Notes: a model not told the origin generated them from the sequence alone. A stretch of 64,000 nucleotides of DNA from Ferruginibacter sp. (GCA_019638485.1 JAHBTP010000001.1:992001-1056000); one strand, 5' to 3'. Numbered from the stretch's first letter, positions 53,912 through 63,824 are shown. Translations and numbers: made by a program.

Positions 53912-55849
53912 TTAAATGAGTATCACAGCAGATAACGCCGGAAGACATACTTTTATTTCACAAGTCTTCTTTTTTTTATCAAGAATTTCATGAGATATAT
54001 GTTCATTTTTATATTCTCCTGAGCCCCAATATGATACATGATTTGAGTTCAATATTTCCTTCCAATGAAATTTTCCATTCAGTTGAACAGAAAGTTGCTC
54101 TAAAGGGCTATTAGACATATTTAATAAAACAACTATATCATCTTCCCTTTTCCTACCCATTCTTCGGTAAATGAATAAACCCCGAGCTTTTGTGTCAATA
54201 TCAATCCATTCAAAACCTTTGGGAGAGAATTGATATTCGTATAATGCTTGTTTAGTTCGATAAAGCAGGTTTAAATCTCGCACAAAATCTTGCAATTGAT
54301 TATGGCTTTTATATTGTAATAACTCCCATGATAGCTCGGTTTTATCACTCCATTCACTAGTTTGGCCGAACTCATTTCCCATAAAAAGTAATTTTGAACC
54401 CGGGTGAGTAAATAAATAAGCATATAACAACCTCAGGTTTGCAAACTTTTCAAATTCATTTCCGGGCATTTTGTACAACATTGGGCTTTTTCCATGCACA
54501 ACTTCATCATGGCTAAATGGAAGCATAAATCGCTCATTAAAGAAATACATCATACTAAACGTAAATTCATTACGATGCTCGATGCGATCAACAGGGTTCA
54601 ATTTAAAATAATTAAGGCTATCGTGCATCCACCCCATCATCCATTTCATATCAAATCCAACGCCATTTTTATTTATAGGGTGGGTTATTCCGGGCATATC
54701 AGATGAATCTTCTGCAATAATTTTAATTCCATTGAAATGGGTATGCGCCATTTTATTCAGCTTTCGTAAAAAGGAAAGCGCTTCTAAATTCTCATTTCCC
54801 CCTTCTTCATTAGGCTGCCATTCGCCGGGTTGTCGTGAAAAATCAAGACGAATCATACTATTTACGGCATCTACTCTTAGCCCATCTGCATGAAATTTAT
54901 TTAGCCAAAAATGCGCACTGCTAATTAAGAATGACACCACTTCATTGCGTGCATAATTAAAAATATAACTATCCCAATCCGGTTGATAGCCCTTTCGTCT
55001 ATCTGCATACTCATAAGTATGTGCGCCATCAAACATATACAGTCCATGTGCATCAGCCGGAAAATGAGAAGGCACCCAATCAAGAATAACAGCAATCCCT
55101 TCGTTGTGCAATGCATTAATAAGTGCCATACATTCTTCAGGTTTACCAAACCTGGAAGTAGGTGCAAAGTAGCCGGTACATTGATATCCCCAGCTATCAT
55201 CAAGCGGATGTTCCATAACCGGCATGAATTCAACATGCGTAAAATGCATTCCTTTCAGATAGGGAATCAGTCTGCCGGCAATTTGTTCATAACTGTTAAA
55301 GCTATTCGTATTATCTTTCTCCGGCCGCATCCAGCTTCCTAAATGCAGCTCATAAACACTATAAGGAGCCTGATTATCGTTTATGCGTGACCGTTGTAAT
55401 AGCCAATCCTCATCAGACCAACTAAAATAATCATCCCAAGTTATTGAAGCTGTTCCGGGGCGTAATTCTGCATAACGAGCAAAAGGATCTGCTTTTTCGC
55501 CAATACTATTTTCAAAACCAACAATATGAAATTTATACAAAGCGCCCTTTGGTAATCGGGGAATAAAACCTTCCCAAATGCCTGATTTATCTTGCCGTAC
55601 AAATAACGGATGCAATTCCGGGCGCCAACCATTAAAATCACCAATAACAGAAACATAGGTAGCATTGGGAGCCCATAAAGCAAAATAATAGCCTGCAATT
55701 TCCTTAACTGTTAACGGATGTGCTCCAAATTTTTCATAAGCATTAAACATTTTACCTTGTTTAAATGCACGGACATCCTTATCGGTAAAAAAAGAATAAT
55801 TCCATACCAAGCCTGTAGTATCCACAAAAAAATCATCTTCGTATGCCAT
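53912..55849 (-). CDS. glgB: 1,4-alpha-glucan branching enzyme
   Basis: The 645-residue GH13 enzyme introduces alpha-1,6 branches into glycogen. It has a CBM48 domain (about 40-130), a catalytic barrel with nucleophile Asp327 (DGLRVDAVNSM), acid/base Glu380 (IIAEDSSD) and FSHDEVVHGK, and the C-terminal beta domain. It is closer in length to the eukaryote-like branching enzymes than to the longer E. coli GlgB, which has an extra N-terminal domain. It is downstream of glgC by 26 nt. Confidence 0.95.
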   Translation of the reverse strand: MAYEDDFFVDTTGLVWNYSFFTDKDVRAFKQGKMFNAYEKFGAHPLTVKEIAGYYFALWAPNATYVSVIGDFNGWRPELHPLFVRQDKSGIWEGFIPRLPKGALYKFHIVGFENSIGEKADPFARYAELRPGTASITWDDYFSWSDEDWLLQRSRINDNQAPYSVYELHLGSWMRPEKDNTNSFNSYEQIAGRLIPYLKGMHFTHVEFMPVMEHPLDDSWGYQCTGYFAPTSRFGKPEECMALINALHNEGIAVILDWVPSHFPADAHGLYMFDGAHTYEYADRRKGYQPDWDSYIFNYARNEVVSFLISSAHFWLNKFHADGLRVDAVNSMIRLDFSRQPGEWQPNEEGGNENLEALSFLRKLNKMAHTHFNGIKIIAEDSSDMPGITHPINKNGVGFDMKWMMGWMHDSLNYFKLNPVDRIEHRNEFTFSMMYFFNERFMLPFSHDEVVHGKSPMLYKMPGNEFEKFANLRLLYAYLFTHPGSKLLFMGNEFGQTSEWSDKTELSWELLQYKSHNQLQDFVRDLNLLYRTKQALYEYQFSPKGFEWIDIDTKARGLFIYRRMGRKREDDIVVLLNMSNSPLEQLSVQLNGKFHWKEILNSNHVSYWGSGEYKNEHISHEILDKKKKTCEIKVCLPALSAVILI

Positions 55850-55875
55850 GTGGAATTCACTTTAAAGTGGGTGAA

Positions 55876-57159
55876 TTATATTGAAAACCCATCTTCAATA
55901 ATAGACTCCTTTTTAATCACCACAATACCATCCTTTATAGTATAAAGTGAATGGTTGCTATCGGGCAAATGTTTGCCCCCTATTATTTTTACATTATTAC
56001 CAATCCTGCAGTCTTTATCTACAATTACATTTTCTAATTGACAATTATCTCCTATACCCACCCTGGGCACACCTCGGCTTTCATCATAGGCAATTTCAGC
56101 AAGCGTTTCATAAAAATCATTGCCCATGATGTAGCAATTTTTTATAATTGTTCCTTTTCCGATACGGCTACGCACGCCTACAACAGAATTAGTAATAGAT
56201 GCTGCATGAACGATACAACCCTCGGCAATAATAACCTGCTCAATCTTGGAACTACCAAACTTAGCCGGTGGCAACATACGTGCACGGGTGTACACCATTT
56301 TTTGATTGTCAAACAGATTAAATGGCGGTATGTCCATGGTTAGTGCCAGGTTAGCTTCAAAATAAGAATATATATTTCCTATATCTTCCCAATACCCTTC
56401 ATATTGATAAGAATTAACATGATAGTTATGAATAGCGGATGGGATAATTTCCTTACCGAAGTCTGTTGCATCTGTCATTTCATTTCGCAACAGGTTAAAC
56501 AATAATTCTCGGTTAAAGACATAGATACCCATAGACGCCAGATAGTTTCTACCATAGGAAGCCATTTCGGTTCCAGTATCGCTCTTCCATTTTGGCAATA
56601 AATCCTTGGCCGGCTTTTCGATAAAAGAGTGAATCTTTTTATCTTCATCCGATTTTAAAATACCAAAGCCGGTAGCTTCTTTTTCACCAACGGGGATTGT
56701 AGCAATAGTAATCTCTGCACCACTTTCTGCATGATTATCTATCATATCGGCAAAATCCATTTGGTACAATTGGTCACCACTTAGTATAAGTACATATTCA
56801 AATTCCTGATTGTGGATATGCTTCAGAGATTGTCTTACAGCATCTGCAGTTCCCTGAAACCAACTTTGGCCTTCTGGTGTTTGCTCTGCAGCAAGTATAT
56901 CCACAAAGCCGGTGCTAAATCCACTAAATTGATAGGTATTCTTTATATGCTTATTTAGTGAGGCTGAATTAAATTGTGTAAGCACATACATTCTACTAAT
57001 ATTGCTATTAATACAATTAGAGATAGGAATATCTACCAACCTGTATTTCCCTGCTATAGGAACAGCTGGTTTACTACGTGTTGCCGTAAGCGGATAAAGC
57101 CGTGTACCTGCACCACCTCCCAATATTATTGCAACCACTTGCCTACTTTGCATATCCAT
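55876..57159 (-). CDS. glgC: Glucose-1-phosphate adenylyltransferase
   Basis: The 427-residue enzyme makes ADP-glucose, the committed step of bacterial glycogen synthesis. GGGAGTRLYPLTATRSKPAV is the nucleotide-binding loop, followed by LSGDQLYQMDFADM and the IEKPAKD sugar-phosphate Lys site; the C-terminal third is a left-handed beta-helix regulatory domain. Its ATG overlaps the glgA stop by one base (TAATG), so the two are translationally coupled. Confidence 0.95.
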   Translation of the reverse strand: MDMQSRQVVAIILGGGAGTRLYPLTATRSKPAVPIAGKYRLVDIPISNCINSNISRMYVLTQFNSASLNKHIKNTYQFSGFSTGFVDILAAEQTPEGQSWFQGTADAVRQSLKHIHNQEFEYVLILSGDQLYQMDFADMIDNHAESGAEITIATIPVGEKEATGFGILKSDEDKKIHSFIEKPAKDLLPKWKSDTGTEMASYGRNYLASMGIYVFNRELLFNLLRNEMTDATDFGKEIIPSAIHNYHVNSYQYEGYWEDIGNIYSYFEANLALTMDIPPFNLFDNQKMVYTRARMLPPAKFGSSKIEQVIIAEGCIVHAASITNSVVGVRSRIGKGTIIKNCYIMGNDFYETLAEIAYDESRGVPRVGIGDNCQLENVIVDKDCRIGNNVKIIGGKHLPDSNHSLYTIKDGIVVIKKESIIEDGFSI

Positions 57160-58568
57160 TATTTTGTGTACAATTCAATATATTTAATAGCACTTTTCTC
57201 CCAACTCCAATCCAATTTCATTATCAATTTACGCAATTCAAGGAACTTTGATTTATTTCGATATAAAATAATTGACCGGTGAATTGCCTGGGCAATATCA
57301 TTTACTGAAGCCTGGAGAAAAGTAATACCATAACCATTTTCATCCTCATAATCTATTACTGTATCAGCTAATCCACCTGTTTTTCTTACCACCGGTATAG
57401 TTCCATACCTCATTGCATACATTTGATTTAATCCGCATGGTTCAACCCTACTGGGCATTAAAATAAAATCTGCACCAGCATACATTTGGTGGCTAAGTTT
57501 TTCATTATATCCAAATTGTGCATTGCAGAATCCAACATGAGCATCCTTCAATTGATCTAAAGCAGCTTCCGTTGATTTTTCACCACTTCCCAATACTAAA
57601 AAATTAAAATCAGCATTAGGTAAATTCAAAGCTTCAGAAACCGCCGGTGCCAGTAAATCTGCAGCCTTCTCCCCAACTAAGCGTCCAATAAAAATAAAAA
57701 GCGGTTTAGTTGTTTCAAATCCATAATCATCACATAATTTCTTTTTATTCAAATTTTTCCCTTGATTAACATCTTTTATTGAATAATTATCCAATATAAG
57801 GGTGTCGGTTTCAGGGTTCCAAACCTCATAGTCAATACCATTTAAAATACCGCTACACTTTGCTGCTTCCATCTGAAACAGATGCTGTAATCCTTTACTG
57901 CTTTCCATTAGCTCCGTCATATAATTAGAACTAACGGTATTTACCCTATATGCACATTTAATCCCGCTTGCTAAAGAATTTATAGTATCATCCCAATCCA
58001 GCAGCCCCCAATTCCAGGTATCCCATGCAGGTATTTCACCTCCTCGTTGCCACGACATCCAGCCTTGGTATTCACCATTGTGAATAGTAAGTATGGTGGG
58101 GATTTGAGCAAGGTGGCAATATCCAAAACAATGTTGCAGCATAAATGGAATAAGTGCTGTATGGTGGTCATGCACATGGATTACATCAGGATGATGATGC
58201 CATTGTGCAAGCCATTCGGTAACTGAAATTTGAAAAGCCAGAAACCGATCTGTATCATCATCATAGTTATATACTTTTTCTCTATCCAGCAACCCATAAA
58301 TATCTACACAATACAAATCGAAGCCCAACGAATTATTCGTTTCTTTAATAATGGTAAAGTCTATTGCTCTTTTACCCATTTTAAACGAGCCCTTATGTAC
58401 CACTTCCCATTCATGTTCATACAAAAACTTAGTGCGATGCATGGGCATCACTACTTTGGCAATATGGCCAAGTTGCTGTTGATACCGTGGTAACGCCCCA
58501 ACAACATCAGCCAAACCACCTACTTTAGCTACTGGATAGCACTCAAAACTTACATGTAAAATTTCCAT
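57159..58568 (-). CDS. glgA: Glycogen (starch) synthase
   Basis: The 469-residue GT5 enzyme transfers glucose from ADP-glucose. The ADP-glucose-binding KVGGLADVVGALP is at residues about 15-27 and the C-terminal EPCGLNQMYAMRYGTIPVV is the acceptor/donor site. It leads the operon glgA-glgC-glgB-TPR. Upstream is a divergent MFS transporter gene, with 95 nt between; no clean TAnnTTTG was found there for either direction. Confidence 0.95.
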   Translation of the reverse strand: MEILHVSFECYPVAKVGGLADVVGALPRYQQQLGHIAKVVMPMHRTKFLYEHEWEVVHKGSFKMGKRAIDFTIIKETNNSLGFDLYCVDIYGLLDREKVYNYDDDTDRFLAFQISVTEWLAQWHHHPDVIHVHDHHTALIPFMLQHCFGYCHLAQIPTILTIHNGEYQGWMSWQRGGEIPAWDTWNWGLLDWDDTINSLASGIKCAYRVNTVSSNYMTELMESSKGLQHLFQMEAAKCSGILNGIDYEVWNPETDTLILDNYSIKDVNQGKNLNKKKLCDDYGFETTKPLFIFIGRLVGEKAADLLAPAVSEALNLPNADFNFLVLGSGEKSTEAALDQLKDAHVGFCNAQFGYNEKLSHQMYAGADFILMPSRVEPCGLNQMYAMRYGTIPVVRKTGGLADTVIDYEDENGYGITFLQASVNDIAQAIHRSIILYRNKSKFLELRKLIMKLDWSWEKSAIKYIELYTK

Positions 58569-58663
58569 CGTTAATTAAATATCACCAATTTAGTAAAGTT
58601 TGTGCGAAATGAAATTTTAGTGAAGCTACGAAATGCTTATTTTACAATTTGTAAACCATCAAT

Positions 58664-60337
58664 ATGACTCAAAATAAAAATACCGAGACCACCCTAATAC
58701 CAACAAACTACAGTGCATTAACCACACTGGTAACCGTTTTCTTTTTTTGGGGATTTATTGCCGCAGGCAACAGCATTTTTATTCCATTTTGTAAACATTA
58801 TTTTCATCTTGACCAGTTCCAAAGCCAATTAATTGATTTTGCATTTTATTCTGCATATTTTATTGGAGCCCTGTTGTTATTCGCTTTCGGCTCCTTTGGA
58901 GGCAAGGATTTGGTTGGAAGATGGGGCTATAAAAAAAGCATTGTTTATGGTTTGTTATTATCTGCATTGGGTGCTGTAACCATGATTGTTGCTGTTAATC
59001 TAGATGTCTTTGAAGGTATGTTATGTGGATTCTTTGTTGTAGCCTTAGGGTTTTCAATACAGCAAACAGCAGCTCAGCCTTTTAGTGTTTTATTAGGCGA
59101 TCCGGCTACCGGTACCAGCAGAATAAACTTAGGAGGTGGCATTAATTCATTTGGCACAACCATAGGGCCTATTCTTGTAGCCTATGCACTTTTTGGCACC
59201 ACCGCCGCAGTTACTGATGAACAAATTTCAGACATGAGTTTAAACAAAGTAATTCTCCTTTATGCTTGTGTTGGCCTTTTGTTTTTAGCAGCTGCTGCGA
59301 TGTTTAATTTTTCTAAAAAAGTACCGGCCGGTATTTTAGAAGAGAAAACAGAAAGCGCCAATAAGGCATTACTGTTGTTAATTATAATGACCATTGTTTT
59401 ATTCATCATGTTTGTACCGGTATTTAACAGTTACAAAATAGATATGGGTTCATTGGCTGAAGATGCAAAAAAGAGTATTGAGCATTATCGAATGTATTGG
59501 TTACTTGGGGCACTTGCCGTGGTAGTAATAGGTTTGCTATTTGCTTATTTCAGCGCAGGTAAGAAGACGCAAGGTTGGGGTGCGATGCAATATCCTCAAC
59601 TGGCCTTAGGTATGTTAGCATTGTTTGTATATGTGGGGGTTGAAGTTGCCATAGGCAGCAATCTGGGTGAATTATTAAAACTGGACGCTTTTGGGAATAA
59701 GCAAGCCTCAGAGGCAACACCCTATATTAGCATGTATTGGGGCAGTTTGATGATAGGTCGCTGGGTGGGTTCGGTTAGCGCGTTTGAATTAAAAAACAGC
59801 ACCCGAATCATTTTGCAAATGGTTGTTCCGCTTATTGCATTTAGTATTGTATTAGGCGTAGGTAATCTGGCAGGATATAATATGGGACCTTTATACTATT
59901 ATATTATTTGTGTAATCATTTTAATAATTGCGTATATGCTTACCCGTGATAAGCCTGTACAATCTTTATTATTATTTGGTATTTTAGGTATTGTATTTAT
60001 GATAACCGGTATTATGTCGGGCGGTCAGGTGGGCATTTACGCTTTCCTTGCAGGAGGGCTATGCTGCAGTATAATGTGGCCTTGTATATTTAATTTATCA
60101 ATTGCAGGATTGGGGAAATACACAACTCAAGGATCTGCTTTTTTAATTATGATGATATTAGGTGGTGGAATTATTCCTCCCATTCAGGGGAAGCTGTCTG
60201 ATATCATTGGAATTCAGCAGTCGTACTGGATTCCCGTACTTTGTTTTGTATATATTACGCTATTTGCAATTATTGTAAAAAGAATACTGAAGCGCCAGGG
60301 AATTGATTATGATAAAAAAGTAGCTGCTTCACATTAA
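58664..60337 (+). CDS. Sugar MFS transporter (FHS/FucP-like), extended form
   Basis: The 557-residue permease resembles the fucose/glucose-galactose:H+ symporters (FFFWGFIAAGNSIFIPFCKH at the first helix; QQTAAQPFSVLLGDP; NLGGGINSFGTTIGP). At 557 residues it is longer than the usual 410-440: additional hydrophobic stretches around 235-255, 275-300 and 430-470 suggest two or more extra helices. It likely imports glucose or a related hexose. The ROK kinase starts 12 nt downstream, so uptake and phosphorylation are cotranscribed. Confidence 0.88.
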   Translation: MTQNKNTETTLIPTNYSALTTLVTVFFFWGFIAAGNSIFIPFCKHYFHLDQFQSQLIDFAFYSAYFIGALLLFAFGSFGGKDLVGRWGYKKSIVYGLLLSALGAVTMIVAVNLDVFEGMLCGFFVVALGFSIQQTAAQPFSVLLGDPATGTSRINLGGGINSFGTTIGPILVAYALFGTTAAVTDEQISDMSLNKVILLYACVGLLFLAAAAMFNFSKKVPAGILEEKTESANKALLLLIIMTIVLFIMFVPVFNSYKIDMGSLAEDAKKSIEHYRMYWLLGALAVVVIGLLFAYFSAGKKTQGWGAMQYPQLALGMLALFVYVGVEVAIGSNLGELLKLDAFGNKQASEATPYISMYWGSLMIGRWVGSVSAFELKNSTRIILQMVVPLIAFSIVLGVGNLAGYNMGPLYYYIICVIILIIAYMLTRDKPVQSLLLFGILGIVFMITGIMSGGQVGIYAFLAGGLCCSIMWPCIFNLSIAGLGKYTTQGSAFLIMMILGGGIIPPIQGKLSDIIGIQQSYWIPVLCFVYITLFAIIVKRILKRQGIDYDKKVAASH

Positions 60338-60349
60338 AACGATTGATAC

Positions 60350-61294
60350 ATGATTATAGGCATTGATATCGGAGGTACAAATACAAAATTTGGTTTAGTA
60401 GGAAAAGATGGTGAAATAGCTTTTAGAGGAAGCATGCAAACTACCGGTTACGCACAACCGAAGGAATATACAGAAGCACTTGTTCACCATATTCAACCAT
60501 TATTTGAAAAAGCAGGTGGAAAAGAAAATATTAAAGGCATAGGTATTGGTGCTCCTAACGGCAATATGTACTCCGGTTGTATTGAATATGCTGCCAATTT
60601 AGGATGGGAAGGGATTATCCCTATAGCATCTTGGATTAATGAAAGTACCGGATTGCCTGTATCCTTAACCAATGATGCAAATGCGGCTGCTATGGGTGAA
60701 ATGCATTATGGTCAGGGGAAGGGTATGCAAGATTTTATTGTAATTACTTTAGGCACAGGTGTAGGCAGTGGTATTGTGGCCAATGGAAAATTAATTGCCG
60801 GCCACAATGGCTTTGCAGGAGAACTCGGACACACCATCATTCGCCCGGGTGGAAGACTTCATCCCGGCACACATTTAGTAGGTTCATTAGAAATGTATGC
60901 AGGTGCTGCAGGAATCGTTATGACGGCCATAGAACTGGCTCAATCTAACACTTTACCTACACAGCTCAATTATATCAATCCAAAAGAATTAACTGTAAAG
61001 CAATTATTTGAATATGCTAAAAAAGATGACCCGGTAGCAATTAGAACATTTGAACTAACAGGAGAAATTTTAGGTGAGGCCTTTTCAAACTTTGTGCATA
61101 CGTTGGCGCCCGAAGCCATTATCTTATTTGGAGGTGTTACACATGCCGGTGAACTTTTGCGACAACCCATTATAAGAAGTATGGAAAAACATTTATTGAA
61201 GGTGTTTCAAAATCAGGTTAAGATATTATACTCTACGTTGCCTGAATCTGATGCAGCCATTGTAGGTGCTGCAGGATTAATATTAAGTGTATAA
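60350..61294 (+). CDS. ROK family glucokinase, without the zinc cysteine motif
   Basis: The 314-residue sugar kinase has the phosphate-binding DIGGTNTKFGLV and the adenosine region ITLGTGVGSGIVANGKL. In the GELGHTI segment the canonical Cys-x-Cys-Gly-x2-Gly-Cys zinc site is replaced by GRLHPGTHLVGSLEMYAG, so only the His remains. I recall similar cysteine-free ROK kinases in this phylum. Glucose is the probable substrate from the adjacent sugar transporter and the nearby glycogen genes. Confidence 0.87.
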   Translation: MIIGIDIGGTNTKFGLVGKDGEIAFRGSMQTTGYAQPKEYTEALVHHIQPLFEKAGGKENIKGIGIGAPNGNMYSGCIEYAANLGWEGIIPIASWINESTGLPVSLTNDANAAAMGEMHYGQGKGMQDFIVITLGTGVGSGIVANGKLIAGHNGFAGELGHTIIRPGGRLHPGTHLVGSLEMYAGAAGIVMTAIELAQSNTLPTQLNYINPKELTVKQLFEYAKKDDPVAIRTFELTGEILGEAFSNFVHTLAPEAIILFGGVTHAGELLRQPIIRSMEKHLLKVFQNQVKILYSTLPESDAAIVGAAGLILSV

Positions 61295-61339
61295 AAATTT
61301 GATTTAACAAAGGTTTTTTTAAATGAGAGAAATTAGGAA

Positions 61340-61347
61340 TAATTTTG
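61340..61347 (+). promoter_or_regulatory. -7 element TAATTTTG upstream of the PLP enzyme gene
   Basis: TAATTTTG fits the consensus but lies 108 nt upstream of ATG 61456, giving a leader of about 104 nt with several A/T runs. A nearer promoter is possible. Confidence 0.35.
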
Positions 61348-61455
61348 CTTAGGTTGGCCTCTATCCAAAATGAATAGAAAAAATATCCTTTTTTAACTTG
61401 CCGCTTTTAATTCGTTGCGTTTTTTAAAATTTTTAAAAAAATAAAATTCTTCTTT

Positions 61456-62691
61456 ATGAAACCGGAAAGCTTAATGATGTCGTATGGCTTTAAGCCTGAA
61501 TTATCTGAAGGTGCAGTTAAGGTACCTATTTTTTTAACCTCCACGTTTGTATTTAAAACCGCTGAAGAAGGAAAAGCTTTATTTGAAATTGCCTATGGTA
61601 AGCGGGAGAAGAGAGAGAGTGAGGAATTAGGGCTCATTTATAGCAGGATTAATAATCCGGTTCTGGAGATTTTGGAAAATCGTTTAACCCTTTGGGATGG
61701 CGCAGAGGATTGTGCCGTTTTTGAAAGTGGCATGGCTGCTATTACAACCGTTTTATTAGAATTTTTGAAACCGGGTGATCTTGTTTTGATGAGTAGCCCG
61801 GTTTATGGAGGCAGCGATCATTTTATTAAGAAGATTCTGCCAAAATTTGGAATTCATGTTTTGGAATTTAGCGTTGGAGAATGTAAAGAAGCTGTGATAA
61901 ACATCATTGAAAAAAGTGGAATGGCTGAAAAATTATCACTTATTTATACGGAAACACCAGCAAATCCTACTAATGATTTAGTTGATATTGCTTGTACAAA
62001 AGAAGTGGCGAAATATTTTTCTTCAAAAGAAAAAGAAGTGTATGTGGCAGTAGATAATACCTATATGGGACCAGTATGGCAACACCCACTAAAGCATGGC
62101 GCAGACTTAGTATTGTATTCAGCCACAAAATACATAGGTGGACATAGTGATTTAATTGCCGGCGCTTGTTTAGGAAATAAAGAATTATTAAAAAGAGTTA
62201 AAGGTATGCGCACGTTTTTAGGCAACATGGCTAGCCCACATACCTGCTGGATGATGTTACGGAGTTTGGAAACCTTAAAATTAAGAATGGATGTTCAGGC
62301 AGAAAACGCCAATAAAGTAGCTGCATTTTTAAATAACCATCCTAAAGTAGAAAAGGTTTATTTTTTAGGTAATATAACTGAAGGGCACCCCCAATATGAA
62401 TTAAAGAAAAGACAATGTCTTACCAATGGAGCCATGATTTCCTTTGATGTGGCAGGAGGAGAAGCAAATGCATTTAGGTGTTTAAATGCTTTGAAGTTAA
62501 TAAAATTAGCTGTTAGCTTAGGTAGTACAGAAAGTTTAGCTGAACACCCGGCATCAATGACTCATTGCGATGTAGATGATGCTGATAAAAAGAAATTTTC
62601 AATAACTGATAAAATGATTCGTTTGTCGGTTGGTGTTGAAAATTATGAAGATATAATTTCAGACATTAGCCAGGCTTTAGCGTTTGCATAA
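61456..62691 (+). CDS. Cys/Met metabolism PLP-dependent enzyme (cystathionine gamma-synthase / methionine gamma-lyase family)
   Basis: The 411-residue fold-type I enzyme binds PLP through Lys225 (YSATKYIGGHSD). SRINNPVLEILENRL and FESGMAA at the cofactor pocket and SLGSTESLAEHPASMTH near the C-terminus are family hallmarks. Whether it makes cystathionine or degrades methionine/cystathionine cannot be told from sequence alone. The next gene is a methionine sulfoxide reductase on the opposite strand, which suggests but does not prove a methionine role. Confidence 0.88.
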   Translation: MKPESLMMSYGFKPELSEGAVKVPIFLTSTFVFKTAEEGKALFEIAYGKREKRESEELGLIYSRINNPVLEILENRLTLWDGAEDCAVFESGMAAITTVLLEFLKPGDLVLMSSPVYGGSDHFIKKILPKFGIHVLEFSVGECKEAVINIIEKSGMAEKLSLIYTETPANPTNDLVDIACTKEVAKYFSSKEKEVYVAVDNTYMGPVWQHPLKHGADLVLYSATKYIGGHSDLIAGACLGNKELLKRVKGMRTFLGNMASPHTCWMMLRSLETLKLRMDVQAENANKVAAFLNNHPKVEKVYFLGNITEGHPQYELKKRQCLTNGAMISFDVAGGEANAFRCLNALKLIKLAVSLGSTESLAEHPASMTHCDVDDADKKKFSITDKMIRLSVGVENYEDIISDISQALAFA

Positions 62692-62743
62692 ATTAAAGAA
62701 CCCAACGTGACCACCACAGCTTGAATAAAAAGAATTGAGGAGA

Positions 62744-62871
62744 GCTATTTAGATACTAAAGTATTTGAAATATAAAAGATGAATACCTTATTTTTAAACA
62801 AAATTCTCTAACCAAAAAATGGGCAACCTCTTTCAGGATAAAACAGTTCAATACGATGAAAATCTGTAAAT
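62744..62871. repeat. Insertion-sequence end relic, copy A
   Basis: This 128-nt stretch aligns over its whole length with 63825-63950 (shared blocks GATGAA, TATTTTTAAAC, CAACCT, TTTCAGGATAA, TCT-TAAAT), roughly three quarters identical by eye. The second copy follows a transposase fragment, so this is probably the end of an otherwise lost IS copy. Confidence 0.6.
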
Positions 62872-62878
62872 AAACCAC

Positions 62879-63358
62879 TTACCAAATTTCAGCTACTATT
62901 GCTGCAATTTTTTCTAAGTAAACCCTATCTGTTTCATCAAATGAACTATACTTCGCACTATCAATATCTAATACCGCTAAAATAAAATCATCTTTCATAA
63001 TTGGCACAACTATTTCTGATAAGGATAAGTTGCTGCAAAAGATATGTCCGGGAAATTGATTTACATCCTGAACAATTATTGTTTGTTTTTTCTCAAAACT
63101 TGTGCCACATACACCTTTGCCTTTTTGAATTCTTGTACAGGCAATCGGGCCTTGAAAAGGTCCTAGAACGAGTTCATCTTTTTTTACAATATAAAAACCT
63201 ACCCAAAGCCAATCAAATTGCGCTTTCAATGCAGCAGAGATGTTGGCCATATTAGCAATTAAATCGGATTCTCCTTCAATCATCGCTTTCAATTGCGGTA
63301 ATAAAAAGTTGTACTGTTCCTCTTTTGTTCCTTTTGTGATGGTTAAATGCTCTGCCAT
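62879..63358 (-). CDS. Free methionine-(R)-sulfoxide reductase (GAF domain)
   Basis: The 159-residue GAF-domain enzyme reduces free Met-R-sulfoxide using thioredoxin. The three redox cysteines are Cys74 (ACTRI), Cys84 (GVCGTS) and Cys108 (HIFCSNLSLSEIVVP), in the spacing of E. coli YebR. Both sides of the gene carry related IS-end relics in the same orientation. It converges on the PLP enzyme gene. Thioredoxin reductase, which would support it, is encoded at 7.7 kb. Confidence 0.9.
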   Translation of the reverse strand: MAEHLTITKGTKEEQYNFLLPQLKAMIEGESDLIANMANISAALKAQFDWLWVGFYIVKKDELVLGPFQGPIACTRIQKGKGVCGTSFEKKQTIIVQDVNQFPGHIFCSNLSLSEIVVPIMKDDFILAVLDIDSAKYSSFDETDRVYLEKIAAIVAEIW

Positions 63359-63456
63359 AAAAATCGCTTTCAGTAATTCGTCTTTTGTTGTTCAGGTATT
63401 ATGATGAAATACCGCTTTCCAATTTACTGAAGTTAGGTCATTATCTCAGATTTTAC

Positions 63457-63475
63457 AAACCCTAAAATAGGTTGA
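63457..63475. repeat. Short IS-end-like fragment, copy C
   Basis: AAACCCTAAAATAGGTTGA resembles the block AAACCCAAAATAGGTCAAC within copy B. It lies just upstream of the transposase fragment, about where the missing 5' part of the element should be. Confidence 0.35.
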
Positions 63476-63507
63476 TTAAAAATTAAAAACTTTTAGCAAC
63501 CAGTACA

Positions 63508-63813
63508 ATGGGAAAATATGCCCCTTATGAGAATGCTGTTGCAGAGGGCATTAACGACATATTGAAGTATGAATTCGGATTGATCAGGATCATTCCCTTA
63601 ATTGATATCGCAAGGAAAATGCTGGCACACGCGGTAGCCACCTACAACAATAAAAGAAGGCATTGTTCACTGGAAATGCAGACACCTGCCTTTGCGCATA
63701 CACATCAGTTGCACAAGTATAAGAACTATAAAAAGAAGCAGCTGAACAGTGAACAAAAGATGGATATCAGTACAGCAGCTTTATCCACAAACGGCGAACG
63801 AAAATCCTACTAA
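63508..63813 (+). pseudogene. IS3-type transposase fragment (C-terminal part of OrfB)
   Basis: The 101-residue frame corresponds to the C-terminal end of an IS3/IS150-type DDE transposase: PYENAVAEGINDILKYEF is the region holding the final catalytic Glu, followed by AVATYNNKRRHCSLEMQTPA. The DD residues and everything upstream are missing, and the upstream 150 nt do not code for them, so the gene is truncated and inactive. Consensus AER has become AEG. Copy B of the repeat lies directly downstream. Confidence 0.8.
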
Positions 63814-63824
63814 AATTGAAGTGT

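Noticed and set aside
61348..61455. Riboswitch (SAM type) in the ~100-nt leader of the PLP enzyme gene
   Set aside because: No recognisable SAM riboswitch core or stable stem; the leader is mostly A/T runs.
63361..63507. Missing N-terminal part of the transposase upstream of the fragment
   Set aside because: Reading all plus-strand frames shows no DDE-type sequence; only AT-rich DNA and a short IS-end-like piece.
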